Source: UBA1941 sp046329575
GTDB lineage: Bacteria > Bacteroidota > Bacteroidia > Chitinophagales > LD1
DNA: 64,000 bases
NCBI GenBank assembly: GCA_046329575.1
Contig: JAXLUJ010000003.1
Span: forward strand, 186,001 to 250,000
Reading direction: 5' to 3'
The notes beneath the pieces were generated by a model that searched no databases, was not told where the DNA came from, and worked only from the letters and a program-made list of their open reading frames with translations. The stretch's first letter is position 1; each line of letters opens with the position of its first letter. The translations under genes were made by a program, and so were the position numbers. Positions 44,360 through 53,984 of the stretch are shown here, piece after piece.

Positions 44360-45127
44360 ATGAAGCCTGACTACATTGGTGCTGAGTTATTTATTCTGGA
44401 GAAACTAGATAATCAATTGCCTAAGGATTTATTTTATCATGGGCTGCATCATACGCGTGATGTGTATGGAGCATCGCTACTGATTGCTAAAAGCGAAAAA
44501 ATTTCGGAAGATGAGATCAACTTGCTGAAGATCGCAACAATGTTTCATGATGCCGGGTTTATTAGTCATTACAAAAACCATGAAGAGGCCGGTTGCAAAC
44601 TTGCCGACCGTATACTTCCCAAATTCGGTTTTGATAAAAAGCGGATTGCTGTGATTAAGGGAATGATTATGGCCACTAAAATTCCGCAAAATCCTAAGAA
44701 TCAGTTGGAGCGCATTATTTGCGATGCCGACCTCGATTATTTGGGAAGAGACGATTTTAAAGACATTGCCAAAACACTTTTCGATGAATTGAAAGTGTAT
44801 ATGAATGTGAAAGACGAGAAAGTTTGGAACAACATTCAACTGAACTTTTTGAAGAACCATAAGTATCACACCGAATATTGCCGTACACGCCGCGAAGCCA
44901 AGAAGCAAAAGCATTTGAAGGACATTATTAAGCTGGTGGAAGGTTATAACAAGGACAATGAAAAGCGCGCAGATGTAGCGCATGCCAAGCAAAAGAAGCA
45001 AGCCCGAAAAGATGCGATTCAGGAGTTGAAGCGCGAAGACAAGGCCAAGGCCGTAAAAAAAGCGGCAGTGAAAAAGGCTGCTGCAAAGAAGGCCGTTAAA
45101 AAGAAAGCGGCACCGAAAAAGAAGTAG
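44360..45127 (+). CDS. HD-domain phosphohydrolase with Lys/Ala-rich tail
   Basis: 255 residues. The HD domain (about 15-190) carries LFYHGLHHTRDVYG, TMFHDAGFISHYKNHEEAG and IICDADLDYLGRDDF, which provide the His, HD and late Asp metal ligands. A coiled, strongly basic tail of about 50 residues made of Lys/Ala repeats (KKAAVKKAAAKKAVKKKAAP) follows, resembling histone H1-like or nucleic-acid-binding tails. HD proteins hydrolyse phosphoesters, including cyclic nucleotides. Its position 27 bp after the second adenylate cyclase makes a cAMP-related or nucleotide role plausible, but the tail suggests RNA or DNA contact. Confidence 0.8.
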   Translation: MKPDYIGAELFILEKLDNQLPKDLFYHGLHHTRDVYGASLLIAKSEKISEDEINLLKIATMFHDAGFISHYKNHEEAGCKLADRILPKFGFDKKRIAVIKGMIMATKIPQNPKNQLERIICDADLDYLGRDDFKDIAKTLFDELKVYMNVKDEKVWNNIQLNFLKNHKYHTEYCRTRREAKKQKHLKDIIKLVEGYNKDNEKRADVAHAKQKKQARKDAIQELKREDKAKAVKKAAVKKAAAKKAVKKKAAPKKK

Positions 45128-45183
45128 CCGGGGCAAAGTAATTACGAGTTTCTAATTACGAATTACGGGATGGGGATCGTATG

Positions 45184-45468
45184 TTTTAAGAGGTCCTGAG
45201 TATGTTGCTCAAAATGAGTAAGGCGCTATATTATGGCTAACCGCGGCAGGGATGGAAGCGGAAAGCCCGGAAGGCCGCAGCGAAGAAATTACGAATGAAA
45301 AATTACGAATTACGAGATGGCGCACCTCAGTGTTTAAGATTTCCCTGCTTTTCGTAATTCGTAATTTGAAATTCGTAATTCACCCATAACGATTACGCAG
45401 CAATGGTTTTTGGCTTTCCGCGGCCTGAGGACTTGCAGCGAACAGCCCGGTTGCCGCCATAAAAAATA
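45184..45468. repeat. Dispersed intergenic repeat, copy A
   Basis: Blocks TATGTTGCTCAAAATGAG, CCGCGGCAGGGATGGAAGCG, GGAAAGCCCGGAAG and later GAGGACTTGCAGCGAACAGC recur near 53985-54160 with small changes. Between them are simple stretches of the type AATTACGAATTACGA. The 45128-45531 gap holds only this, plus a GGTGTGGTA triplet repeat near 45481-45502; no gene seen. Confidence 0.7.
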
Positions 45469-45531
45469 GGTCTAGTTAGTGTGGTAGGTGTGGTAGGTGT
45501 GGTAGTAGAAGGGGTGTAAATGTACAAACCC

Positions 45532-47160
45532 TTATGAAAGATATTTCCCTTCAATATTCATTCTGCGTCCCATACCGAATGCTTTTTGCGAAACGCGTAA
45601 AATAGGTGGAGCCTGAAAGCGTTTCCATTCGTTGCCGTTTACCATTTTCAGTACTCGCTTTACCAATGCTTCGTCAAAGCCCATTGCCATCAGTTCGCGA
45701 GGGCCTTGCCGCTGTTCAATGTATTGAAACAGCAGCCGGTCCAGCAATTCATATTCAGGAAGCGAATCGCTGTCTTTTTGCCCCGGACGCAGTTCGGCAG
45801 ACGGCGCTTTGGTAAGAATATTTTCAGGAATAATTTCGCCGTTGCGATTGATGAACCGGCACAATTCATACACCTGAGTTTTGTACAAATCGCCCAGAAC
45901 GGCAAGGCCGCCACACATATCGCCATACAAAGTGCCGTAACCAACTGCCGCTTCGCTCTTATTGGTAGTGTTCAACAAAATGTAACCGAATTTATTGCTC
46001 AGCGCCATCAACAGCGTGCCACGTACGCGTGCCTGAAGATTTTCTTCAGCAATTGAAAAAGGCAGATTGCCAAAAACCGGTTTTAAGGTTTCCAGAAAAG
46101 ATTGAAATGTGTTTTCAATTGGAATGATTTGATGCGGCGACTGGAGATTTTTGACCAGTAGCAGCGAATCGTCAATAGAATGCGAGGAAGAGAAACCGGA
46201 AGGTAACAATACCGACAACACATTTTCTTTCCCCAATGCCTTAACCGCCAAATAGGCCACCAGGGCAGAATCTACGCCACCACTCAATCCCAGCACTGCT
46301 TTCGTAAATCCCAGTTTGGCAAAATAATCGCGAATGCCACAGATCAGTGCATCGTGAATGCGGGCAATTGGTGTGGTGGTGCATTCTTTTTCAGGAACGG
46401 CATTCGCCAGATCAACCGTTGTTACTGATTCTTCAAATAAGGGCAAGGTATGCAGTAATTCGCCTTTGGCGTTCACGGCCATACTATCGCCATCAAAAAT
46501 TAATTCGGTTTGTGCCCCAACCTGATTTACATAAATCATTGGCAACTGATAGCGGATGCAATTAGCGCGCACTACTTGTAAACGAATTTCGTGTTGTGTA
46601 GCGCTGAACGGCGATGCTGATAAATTGATCATGATATCAGGTTGTTGAGCGGCTAAAACGTCCATGGGTGAAATGGTGTACAGCGGATTTTCATTGGCGA
46701 TATTCCAGATGTCCTCACAAATGGTTACTGCCAATCGTTTGCCTTTGAACGCAATACATTGAAAGGAAGTGTTGGGTTCGAAATAGCGGTATTCATCGAA
46801 CACATCATAAGTGGGTAAGAGCGCCTTTTTTACGATCTGTTGAATTTTTCCTTCATACAAAAAGAAGGCGGCGTTGAACAGGTCCTTTCCATTTACATCA
46901 GGGTTACGCAATGGCGCTCCAACCAGCACCGCTATTTTTTGAGTGTGTGCGGCAATTTGCGCCATGCTTTCTTCACAACGGCTGATGAAGTCGCCGAACT
47001 CAAGGAAGTCGCGCGCCGGATAGCCGCAAACACTGAGTTCGCTGCATACCAGTAATTCCGCGCCCTGTGCTTCGGCAGTATGAATGGCTGCGATTATTTT
47101 TTGGGTATTGGCCTCGAAATTTCCAACATGAATATTGAGTTGTGCCAGCGCTATTTTCAT
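45532..47160 (-). CDS. nadE: Glutamine-dependent NAD(+) synthase
   Basis: 542 residues with two domains. The N-terminal nitrilase/glutaminase domain (1-270) has the Glu-Lys-Cys triad: ELLVCSELSVCGYPARDFLE, IVKKALLPTYDVFDEYRYFE and VTICEDIWNIANENP. The C-terminal synthetase (about 280-542) has the PP-loop LGLSGGVDSALVAYLA, NTTNKSEAAVGYGTLYGDMC and the late PSAELRPGQKDSDSLPEYEL. It makes NAD from deamido-NAD using glutamine or ammonia. The gene is divergent from a T9SS protein gene that begins 60 bp beyond its start codon. Confidence 0.94.
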   Translation of the reverse strand: MKIALAQLNIHVGNFEANTQKIIAAIHTAEAQGAELLVCSELSVCGYPARDFLEFGDFISRCEESMAQIAAHTQKIAVLVGAPLRNPDVNGKDLFNAAFFLYEGKIQQIVKKALLPTYDVFDEYRYFEPNTSFQCIAFKGKRLAVTICEDIWNIANENPLYTISPMDVLAAQQPDIMINLSASPFSATQHEIRLQVVRANCIRYQLPMIYVNQVGAQTELIFDGDSMAVNAKGELLHTLPLFEESVTTVDLANAVPEKECTTTPIARIHDALICGIRDYFAKLGFTKAVLGLSGGVDSALVAYLAVKALGKENVLSVLLPSGFSSSHSIDDSLLLVKNLQSPHQIIPIENTFQSFLETLKPVFGNLPFSIAEENLQARVRGTLLMALSNKFGYILLNTTNKSEAAVGYGTLYGDMCGGLAVLGDLYKTQVYELCRFINRNGEIIPENILTKAPSAELRPGQKDSDSLPEYELLDRLLFQYIEQRQGPRELMAMGFDEALVKRVLKMVNGNEWKRFQAPPILRVSQKAFGMGRRMNIEGKYLS

Positions 47161-47220
47161 GAGGCTAAATTAATAATAGCAGCAGGAGTGGGGCGGCATT
47201 ATTTTTTTAGAAGCAGGATT

Positions 47221-48060
47221 ATGAAACACATTTTACTTTTTTTGAGCTGTGCTTTGGCGCTTAGCGCTACTTCGCAGAAATGGGTACTTCCTTCTTCGAA
47301 ATGGATTTATGTAAACCGCGCACAGGCTGGTGGAACCATTACGCAAACCGATACATTTTCAGTGCTGTACGATACGGTTGTTTTAGGGAAGAATGCATTT
47401 CGTTTAAGCACGGGGGAATATACTTATGCTGAACACGACACTGTATTTTACCGCGAAGGGAATGTGTGGAAACCTACGTTGTTCTTCAATCTGGCCCCTC
47501 ATGACACGGTTACCGTAAAGGCCAACGTGGGTTGTTTGAAAACAGATTCTTTCTATCAATATGTATTCGATTCCGTAGATTATGTTATTCTTCCCGGTGG
47601 TGATTCCTTGCGGTCTATGCGATTCCATTTAGGCTCGGAGCGCGATAGCGGTTTTACTGGTGGCACCGAGCGAAACCGTTACACCGAGCGGCTTAGCGCG
47701 ATTTTCGACCGCTTGTATTTCACCTGTATGAACACTATTGAAGACTATTCGCTATGCAATTATGGCGATTCAACAATTCCCGGATTTTGGATGTTTCCCG
47801 GAAAAGATTGCTCGCCAAATGCGGTGAATGAAATAGATGAAGGTTCATTCGAAATTTTTCCAAATCCTTCGTATGAGTTGATACAGTTAAGTTTCAGCCA
47901 TCCGTATCAAGGAACTACATGTATGCTTTATGATTTAGAAGGAAGAAAATTGCTGGAACAGCCGGTAAACGAAACCCAATGGTTAGATGTACGAGGATTA
48001 ACTCCCGGTATTTACATGATTAAGGCCGGAAACCTGGTGAAACGATTGCAGATTCGCTGA
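47221..48060 (+). CDS. T9SS-sorted secreted protein, unknown
   Basis: I start at ATG 47221 (MKHILLFLSCALALSATSQK), a proper signal peptide; the longer frame upstream overlaps nadE. The 279-residue mature region has no recognised domain: beta-rich, with TQTDTFSVLYDTVVLGKNAF and VDYVILPGGDSLRSMRFHLG, resembling many short Bacteroidota secreted proteins. The last 75 residues are a T9SS type A sorting domain (FEIFPNPSYELIQLSF, TPGIYMIKAG). It is convergent with speA, whose stop directly abuts this gene's stop. Confidence 0.78.
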   Translation: MKHILLFLSCALALSATSQKWVLPSSKWIYVNRAQAGGTITQTDTFSVLYDTVVLGKNAFRLSTGEYTYAEHDTVFYREGNVWKPTLFFNLAPHDTVTVKANVGCLKTDSFYQYVFDSVDYVILPGGDSLRSMRFHLGSERDSGFTGGTERNRYTERLSAIFDRLYFTCMNTIEDYSLCNYGDSTIPGFWMFPGKDCSPNAVNEIDEGSFEIFPNPSYELIQLSFSHPYQGTTCMLYDLEGRKLLEQPVNETQWLDVRGLTPGIYMIKAGNLVKRLQIR

Positions 48061-49452
48061 TCAATAACCAAGGATTTTGAGCATGCTGTCGGCGCTTTGC
48101 TCATCGGCAAAAAGCCGGTAGGAAAGTTTGCCTTTTACTTCATCAATCAGTAAATGAGGCGGAGAAGGCAGCATGCAGTGTTTGATGCCTCCGTAACCGC
48201 TTAGTGTGTCCTGATAAGCACCGGTATGAAAAAATCCGATGTGTAATTTTTCCCCTTCTTTAAAAGCCGGAAGATACACCTGATTAATGTGCGCATCGCT
48301 GTTGTAGTAATCGCCAACATCGCACGTAATTCCACCCAGATTCACTTGTTTATAATCGGCATTCCATTTATTGATGGGTAACATAATGAACCGTTGTGCA
48401 AGGCCCCAGATATCGGGAAGATTGTTCATTAGTGAACCATCCAGCATATACCAGGTTTCACGGTCGTTTTGTTGTTTCTGACCCAAAACTGAAAACAAAA
48501 CTGCTCCCGATTCGCCAACGGTATAACTGCCAAACTCAGTGAAAATATCGGGTTCATCAACGCCTTCATCGGCACAAGATGATTTGATTTGTGTAATGAT
48601 TTCGTTAATCATGTACTCATAATCGAAATCGAAGGCCAGCGATTGTTTAATTGGCATCCCGCCGCCCAGGTTGATGGTGGTGAGGTCAGGACAAATCTTT
48701 TTGAGCTCCACATAAATTTTCAATGCTTTGTGAAACTCGGTCCAGTAATAGTTTACATCCTTAATTCCGGTATCGATGAAGAAGTGTAACATCTTCATTT
48801 TGTACTTCGGATTGTCCTTGATTTTAGAAGTGTAGAACGACACAATATCATTGGCGCGGATGCCCAAACGAGAAGTGTAAAATTCATACTTCGGTTCTTC
48901 TTCGGCGGCAATGCGCATGCCTAACTGCAGCGGCTCACCCGGATCGGCATATTTATCAAGTTCGTCGAGGTTATCGAGAACCGTAACGATGTTTTTATAA
49001 CCGCTTTTAATAGCGTTGGTGATATTATCGATATAACGCTGTGGTTTAAAACCGTTGCAAACAATGGTAATGTCCTTGTTAAGCTTCTTCTTTTCTTCCA
49101 GTTTTTTGATGAGGTCGAAATCAAACGCCGAGGAAGTTTCGAGATAAACATTCGTTTTTAGCGCTTCTTCTAAAACGAAGGAGAAGTGCGAGCTTTTGGT
49201 GCAGTAGCAGTAATAATAATTGCCTTTATAGTCCTGATTGGCGATTGAAGAATTGAACAACCGGCGGGCGCGTTGAATTTGTTGCGAAATTTTTGGAAGA
49301 TAAGTGATCCGCAAAGGCGTGCCATACTTCTCAATAATATCCATTAAAGGAAGATTATTAAAAAGCAGCGCATTGTTTTCCGTCTTAAATTCTTTTTGCG
49401 GGAAATCAAAAGTTTGCTCAATCAGATCTTTGTATTTCGGATTCTTCACCAT
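48061..49452 (-). CDS. speA: Arginine decarboxylase, fold III type
   Basis: 463 residues. Alanine-racemase-fold PLP enzyme with NYYYCYCTKSSHFSFVLEEA (PLP Lys in CTK), TINLGGGMPIKQS (phosphate loop), TEFGSYTVGESGAVLFSVLG and the C-terminal GFFHTGAYQDTLSGYGGIKH. It matches the compact Bacteroidota arginine decarboxylase, shorter than proteobacterial SpeA. It converts arginine to agmatine, the first step toward putrescine. Other fold III decarboxylases (ornithine, lysine, diaminopimelate) are alternatives, but the overall sequence fits arginine decarboxylase. It is divergent from argS. Confidence 0.85.
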   Translation of the reverse strand: MVKNPKYKDLIEQTFDFPQKEFKTENNALLFNNLPLMDIIEKYGTPLRITYLPKISQQIQRARRLFNSSIANQDYKGNYYYCYCTKSSHFSFVLEEALKTNVYLETSSAFDFDLIKKLEEKKKLNKDITIVCNGFKPQRYIDNITNAIKSGYKNIVTVLDNLDELDKYADPGEPLQLGMRIAAEEEPKYEFYTSRLGIRANDIVSFYTSKIKDNPKYKMKMLHFFIDTGIKDVNYYWTEFHKALKIYVELKKICPDLTTINLGGGMPIKQSLAFDFDYEYMINEIITQIKSSCADEGVDEPDIFTEFGSYTVGESGAVLFSVLGQKQQNDRETWYMLDGSLMNNLPDIWGLAQRFIMLPINKWNADYKQVNLGGITCDVGDYYNSDAHINQVYLPAFKEGEKLHIGFFHTGAYQDTLSGYGGIKHCMLPSPPHLLIDEVKGKLSYRLFADEQSADSMLKILGY

Positions 49453-49499
49453 TGGCGCTGAAAATTTTTAAACCTCGTTTTTTAGGCGATTGAAAATAA

Positions 49500-49507
49500 T
49501 AACTTTG
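49500..49507 (+). promoter_or_regulatory. Candidate argS -7 element
   Basis: TAACTTTG matches TAnnTTTG about 44 bp before the argS ATG. A TTT at 49478-49480, 19 bp upstream, is a weak -33 candidate. Confidence 0.5.
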
Positions 49508-49550
49508 GAACAAGGAAAATCACATTTTCTCCCTCAACTTCTGTTTCGTT

Positions 49551-51350
49551 ATGTTACACATTCAGCAGGCGCTTAAAAGTGCCACCATTACTTACTTTCA
49601 GCAGGCGTTTAACGCTGTTTTAACCGAAAATGATGTTACGCTTAACATCACTAAAAAAGAATTTCAGGGCGATTACACTATCGTAATCTTCCCTTTGATT
49701 AAGCATAGCAAAAAAAGTCCGGAAGAAACGGCACAACTGCTGGGCGACGCTTTACGGGTAGAATTAACCTATGTGCGCGATTATAATGTGGCCCGCGGTT
49801 TTCTTAACATTTCGTTTACTGATGATTTTTGGGTAGAACAACTCCAGAAGATTGAGGCGCTGAACTTTAAGGCGTTTCCTTCGAATGGTAAAAAGGTTCT
49901 GTTGGAATACTGTGGCCCGAACACCAACAAACCACTGCACATTGGCCATGTAAGAAATATGTTGTTGGGCTATTCGATGAGTGAGATTCTTAAGGCCAAT
50001 GGTTATGATTTGGTGAAAGCCAATATTTACAACGACCGCGGCATTGCCATTTGCAAAAGTATGGCGGCGTATATAAAAGAAGGTAAAGGCGCTACACCTG
50101 AAAGTACCGGAATTAAGGGCGATCATTTTGTGGGCGATTATTATGTACTGTTTGGGAAGCTGGTGGATGCTGAATTGCGCGCCAAGTATCAAGTTCAGGA
50201 AGGTGAAAATATTTACAAAACTATTGGCAAAGACAAAGAAGTAGCCGAGCAGGAAACGGAGATTTTCGGGCTCGCAAAAAGCTTGTTGCAACGCTGGGAA
50301 CAGAACGATGCTGAAACTGTTGCGTTGTGGAGTAAAATGAACGGCTGGGTTTACAAAGGTTTCAAGGAAACTTTTGATGTAATGGGCGTTGATTTTCAGA
50401 AAGATTATTTTGAAAGTGAAACCTATAAACTGGGCCGCGATATTATAGAAGAAGGATTGCAGAAAGGAGTTTTCTATCACCGCAAAGATGGCGCTGTGGC
50501 TATAGATCTTACCGCCGATGGTTTAGACGAAAAAGTGTTGTTGCGCAGTGATGGAACGTCGATCTATATCACACAGGACATTGGCACTGCGCAATTGCGC
50601 TATGATGAATTCCATATGAACAAGATGATTTATGTGGTGGCCAACGAGCAAGACTATCATTTCAAAGTTTTGAAATTGGTACTTGAAAAGTTAGGCAGGG
50701 CCTGGGCTTCAGGAATTTATCATTTGAGTTATGCACTGGTAGAATCACCAACCGGGCGTTTTAAAAGCCGGGAAGGTAAAACCGCAGATGCCGACGATCT
50801 GATAGCGGAGGTGCTGCGCATAGCGGAAGAGAAGACAAAGGAACTGGGAAAGATTGAAGGGTTTACTGAAGGCGAGGCCAAGGCGTTGTATAAGACCATT
50901 GGCATGGGCGCTTTGAAGTATTTTATCCTGCGTGTTAATCCATTCAAGAAGATCATTTTCAACCCTGAAGAAAGTATTGATTTCCACGGACACACAGGGC
51001 CGTTCATTCAATACACCCATGCGCGTATCCGCTCGGTGTTGCGCCGCGCCGGAACCGTAACTAAGTTAGAGAAGACCGCCCTCACCGCCACCGAGCGGGA
51101 GGTAATGTTGCAGTTGTACGAATATCCAAATGTGCTTCGCGCTGCCGCTGAGAAATACGACCCTTCGGAACTGGCGAATTATGTGTATCAATTAGCGAAA
51201 CTGTACAACAAGTTTTATAATGAATCGCCGATTTTGAATGCAGAGAAAGAAGCGGAGAAGGCCATGCGTTTGATGCTTTCCGCTGCCGTGGCCAACACCA
51301 TTTCAAAAGGAATGAAATTGCTGGGAATGGATGTGCCGGAAAAGATGTGA
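49551..51350 (+). CDS. argS: Arginyl-tRNA synthetase
   Basis: 599 residues, standard length. The N-terminal additional domain (about 1-110) precedes the class I core with GPNTNKPLHIGHVRNMLLGY (HIGH motif). A region equivalent to KMSKS reads GRFKSREGKTADADDLI; ArgRS often lacks a canonical KMSKS. The DALR anticodon-binding domain ends NTISKGMKLLGMDVPEKM. It charges tRNA-Arg. Arginine decarboxylase is the divergent neighbour, though that pairing may be incidental. Confidence 0.96.
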   Translation: MLHIQQALKSATITYFQQAFNAVLTENDVTLNITKKEFQGDYTIVIFPLIKHSKKSPEETAQLLGDALRVELTYVRDYNVARGFLNISFTDDFWVEQLQKIEALNFKAFPSNGKKVLLEYCGPNTNKPLHIGHVRNMLLGYSMSEILKANGYDLVKANIYNDRGIAICKSMAAYIKEGKGATPESTGIKGDHFVGDYYVLFGKLVDAELRAKYQVQEGENIYKTIGKDKEVAEQETEIFGLAKSLLQRWEQNDAETVALWSKMNGWVYKGFKETFDVMGVDFQKDYFESETYKLGRDIIEEGLQKGVFYHRKDGAVAIDLTADGLDEKVLLRSDGTSIYITQDIGTAQLRYDEFHMNKMIYVVANEQDYHFKVLKLVLEKLGRAWASGIYHLSYALVESPTGRFKSREGKTADADDLIAEVLRIAEEKTKELGKIEGFTEGEAKALYKTIGMGALKYFILRVNPFKKIIFNPEESIDFHGHTGPFIQYTHARIRSVLRRAGTVTKLEKTALTATEREVMLQLYEYPNVLRAAAEKYDPSELANYVYQLAKLYNKFYNESPILNAEKEAEKAMRLMLSAAVANTISKGMKLLGMDVPEKM

Positions 51351-51366
51351 GATGGGACGTCTTTTA

Positions 51367-51652
51367 GCTCTGCGTTCTCTGTGGTAGAATAAGGACGTGA
51401 GGAAAGTTTGAGACTGTTGGAAGGTTTTGGACGAAGGGACGATTGGGACAAGAAAAAAACTCAGGTATTCATCTCCAAATCTTCAAATTTTCAAATCCTC
51501 AAATCGCTCTGCGTTCTCTGCGTTAAAAAAGGGACGTGAGGAAAGTTTGAGACTGTTGAATGGTTTTGGACGAAGGGACGAATGGGACAAGAAAAAAACT
51601 CAGGTATTCATCACCAAATCTTCAAATTTTCAAATCCTCAAATTCTCAAATC
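51367..51652. repeat. Two tandem copies of a 139-bp dispersed repeat
   Basis: Copies begin GCTCTGCGTTCTCTG at 51367 and 51506 and share GGACGTGAGGAAAGTTTGAG, GGTTTTGGACGAAGGGACGA and CAAATCTTCAAATTTTCAAA; copy 2 carries a small expansion of the CAAATTCTCAAAT type. An inverted, diverged relative lies at 62279-62545. The gap 51351-51664 contains nothing else. Confidence 0.85.
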
Positions 51653-51664
51653 GCTCTGGCGCTC

Positions 51665-53050
51665 TCACTTTCCTTGCCTGAAATTTTCCATCCGCGCCGA
51701 TAAACTTTGCATCAGCGAACTGGTGCCGGCATAGTACATCAGTAGCGGAATAAAACAGAACATGCCGCGCTTGAACGAACTTTCCATCAAACTGGAAATA
51801 GACGCCTCCTGTTTCTTTTCATCAATCAGATAAAACACCAAAAAGTAAATCGCAAAACTTACCGCCAGAAACAACAACGCCTGAGGTTTGTCTTTCTTCC
51901 AATTGCGGAAGTTTAGCAAAATGATCAGGAAGGGCAACATAAAGCCCAATCCATACAACTGAATGCCCGGAGGCATATTGCCAAACTGAATCCAACTGAA
52001 ATACGACAATAAATAATTCAACATCAGGCTCATCTTGGCGCCATCAAAACCAAAATGATCTACAAAACGCTCGCCTTGCGTGGTGGCTATTCGAAATTTT
52101 AAATACAACGTCCAGATGACAATAGGCGCTGCTACGGCAGCCAAATGAATTCCAAATTGCTTCCAATTCCTTTCTTTCCACGAACTCAAAAACACCAATA
52201 ACACCGATGCTGCCGCAAATCCAATCGTATCGTTACGAATCCAAAGCGAAAGCGCCATCAAAATTGTAGCCAGCCAGAAGTAGCGCTGCTCCTTGGTTTG
52301 CAGCCACACCAACAACGCCAGCGAAGCATTTCCCACGTACGCCGTGGTGGGCAAATTGCCTAACAACAGCGCCGCATGCGAGTACAATTCCGGAACCATT
52401 TCCAGCAACAACGTGAAGAATAAAGCCATAATACTGCTTACCTGTTTCTTCATAAATGCATAAAAGCCCAGCAGCAGCGAGATGTAAAAGAACGTAGTGA
52501 TCCACTTCGGTTGCTCGGCCCCAAACAAATACAAATAGGCAATGCTGCCATGGAATAATGGCGGATAAATTCCTCCCGCACCTTGTAAACCGTATTGAAA
52601 TAAACTGATCTTAATGCGGCCTTCCAGCGCCATCACAATGCCGAGTTTATCGAATGAGCCAATGGCATCGTGTTCAGTTGTTGGCCAGAAAATATTTTTT
52701 TCGGTAATGATGTAAAACAATACCAGAATAATGAGCAGCAGCAGCACTGCCGGGTAGTTCAGCGTAGTGAGCGACCAGTTCCCCAAATTGATGTCCTTCC
52801 TTTTTTCTATCCAATACGCCGCCAAACTATCATAGCACGCCACTACTATGGCGAAGCTGGCGAAGAACAACACTATTGCTGAGAATTGAAATCCTATAAT
52901 ATCGCAAATCAGCATGAAGAACGTTTCGGCAGCAATGCCAATCAGGAAAGAAAAAGCGATGAGTTCCTTCCAGCTCCACAAGCGGCTGATGCGCGTAAGA
53001 ATGCCCGCCCCTGTGAGGTAAACCATCAATATGCCAACAATCAACAACAT
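51665..53050 (-). CDS. Polytopic membrane protein, GT-C-like
   Basis: 461 residues with about eleven membrane helices spread over the whole length (for example VGILMVYLTGAGILTRISRL, IVLFFASFAIVVACYDSLAA, AVLLLLIILVLFYIITEKNI). A short extracytoplasmic loop after the helix near 120 reads WPTTEHDAIGSFDKLGI and YGLQGAGGIYPPLFHGS, whose acidic residues would suit the catalytic loop of a GT-C glycosyltransferase. That function is inference from the fold. The frame overlaps the gene upstream (53050) by one base, so they are co-transcribed. Confidence 0.7.
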   Translation of the reverse strand: MLLIVGILMVYLTGAGILTRISRLWSWKELIAFSFLIGIAAETFFMLICDIIGFQFSAIVLFFASFAIVVACYDSLAAYWIEKRKDINLGNWSLTTLNYPAVLLLLIILVLFYIITEKNIFWPTTEHDAIGSFDKLGIVMALEGRIKISLFQYGLQGAGGIYPPLFHGSIAYLYLFGAEQPKWITTFFYISLLLGFYAFMKKQVSSIMALFFTLLLEMVPELYSHAALLLGNLPTTAYVGNASLALLVWLQTKEQRYFWLATILMALSLWIRNDTIGFAAASVLLVFLSSWKERNWKQFGIHLAAVAAPIVIWTLYLKFRIATTQGERFVDHFGFDGAKMSLMLNYLLSYFSWIQFGNMPPGIQLYGLGFMLPFLIILLNFRNWKKDKPQALLFLAVSFAIYFLVFYLIDEKKQEASISSLMESSFKRGMFCFIPLLMYYAGTSSLMQSLSARMENFRQGK

Positions 53051-53667
53051 CAGTTCACAGTATTTTTGAGTGGAGAAGAATTTTGCAACACATCAGGTTT
53101 AAAGGCCGGTGCCGGCCCCGATGTACTATCCAGCTTTGGCGATTCTATGGAAAGCACCGCTTCACTTGGACGGCTTTGCGGTTCGTATTTCAAGTGGTCG
53201 TAACCCCACCCATTCACAATGGCCACATGCGTAACTTTTTTGTAAAGTTCCGGTGCACGGTTTTTCCAATCTTCCGAAATACACAAACGCGGAAACAGAA
53301 AATATTCCACCCATTCCGGATCGTTCAGCAAATTGAATTCGGGAGTAGAATCAATGGCCGCTTTAGGCGGCAGCAGTATCACCGCATTCATGGGTGTGCG
53401 TTCGCGCAGGTATTGGATGTACCAGTAATCTTCAATCTTGAACAAGCGCTTGTTCTCCATAGTAAGTTCCGGCATTCCCGCATTCAAACGGCGCGTTTCA
53501 ATACGATCAATCAGTTGTTTGTTGCGCACCGCCATTTCCGTAATCGCCCAGTTGTATCCCGGTATGGTAACATAAAGCACCAGGATCAAAAGCAACAACC
53601 CAAAGGTGAGCAACAAATTTCTGCGAAACACATTGGCCGGCGCGGCCGTTTTGGTTTTGTCTGACAT
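53050..53667 (-). CDS. Single-pass membrane protein, unknown
   Basis: 205 residues with one membrane helix near 16-37 (LLLTFGLLLLILVLYVTIPG) and a soluble domain probably periplasmic: MELTMENKRLFKIEDYWYIQ-type residues, TPMNAVILLPPKAAIDSTP and YFLFPRLCISEDW. The C-terminal 40 residues are Pro/Ser rich and disordered. I recognise no family. The stop shares one base with the start of the GT-C-like gene, so the two act together; the pair may modify or export a surface glycan, which is speculation. Confidence 0.65.
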   Translation of the reverse strand: MSDKTKTAAPANVFRRNLLLTFGLLLLILVLYVTIPGYNWAITEMAVRNKQLIDRIETRRLNAGMPELTMENKRLFKIEDYWYIQYLRERTPMNAVILLPPKAAIDSTPEFNLLNDPEWVEYFLFPRLCISEDWKNRAPELYKKVTHVAIVNGWGYDHLKYEPQSRPSEAVLSIESPKLDSTSGPAPAFKPDVLQNSSPLKNTVN

Positions 53668-53984
53668 ACCTGCTCCGAATATCGCATTTTAGCAGCAATA
53701 CCTTCCGGCTTTCTTCACAAAACAAGAAGGGAAGTCTAAGAAACAGAACAGCGATGGAGAAGGACCTTGTTGCAGAAATCCACCCGTTTTTCAGTTTATG
53801 GAATAGTAAGAACTTAAGTTTGGAGCGAAAGCCGCAGCGAAAGAAATTACGAATGAAAAATTACGAGTTACGAGATGGCAAGGTTGTGTTTTTAAGACCA
53901 ACCTCCTTTTTCTTAATTCGTAATGGCGTTGTTCCATGAATAATTCAGACGTGCCAAGGAATAGCGTTGCCGCAAAAGGTGATG

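Noticed and set aside
53754..53939. 61-residue open frame in the 53.7 kb gap
   Set aside because: Composed of simple AATTACGA-type repeat sequence.
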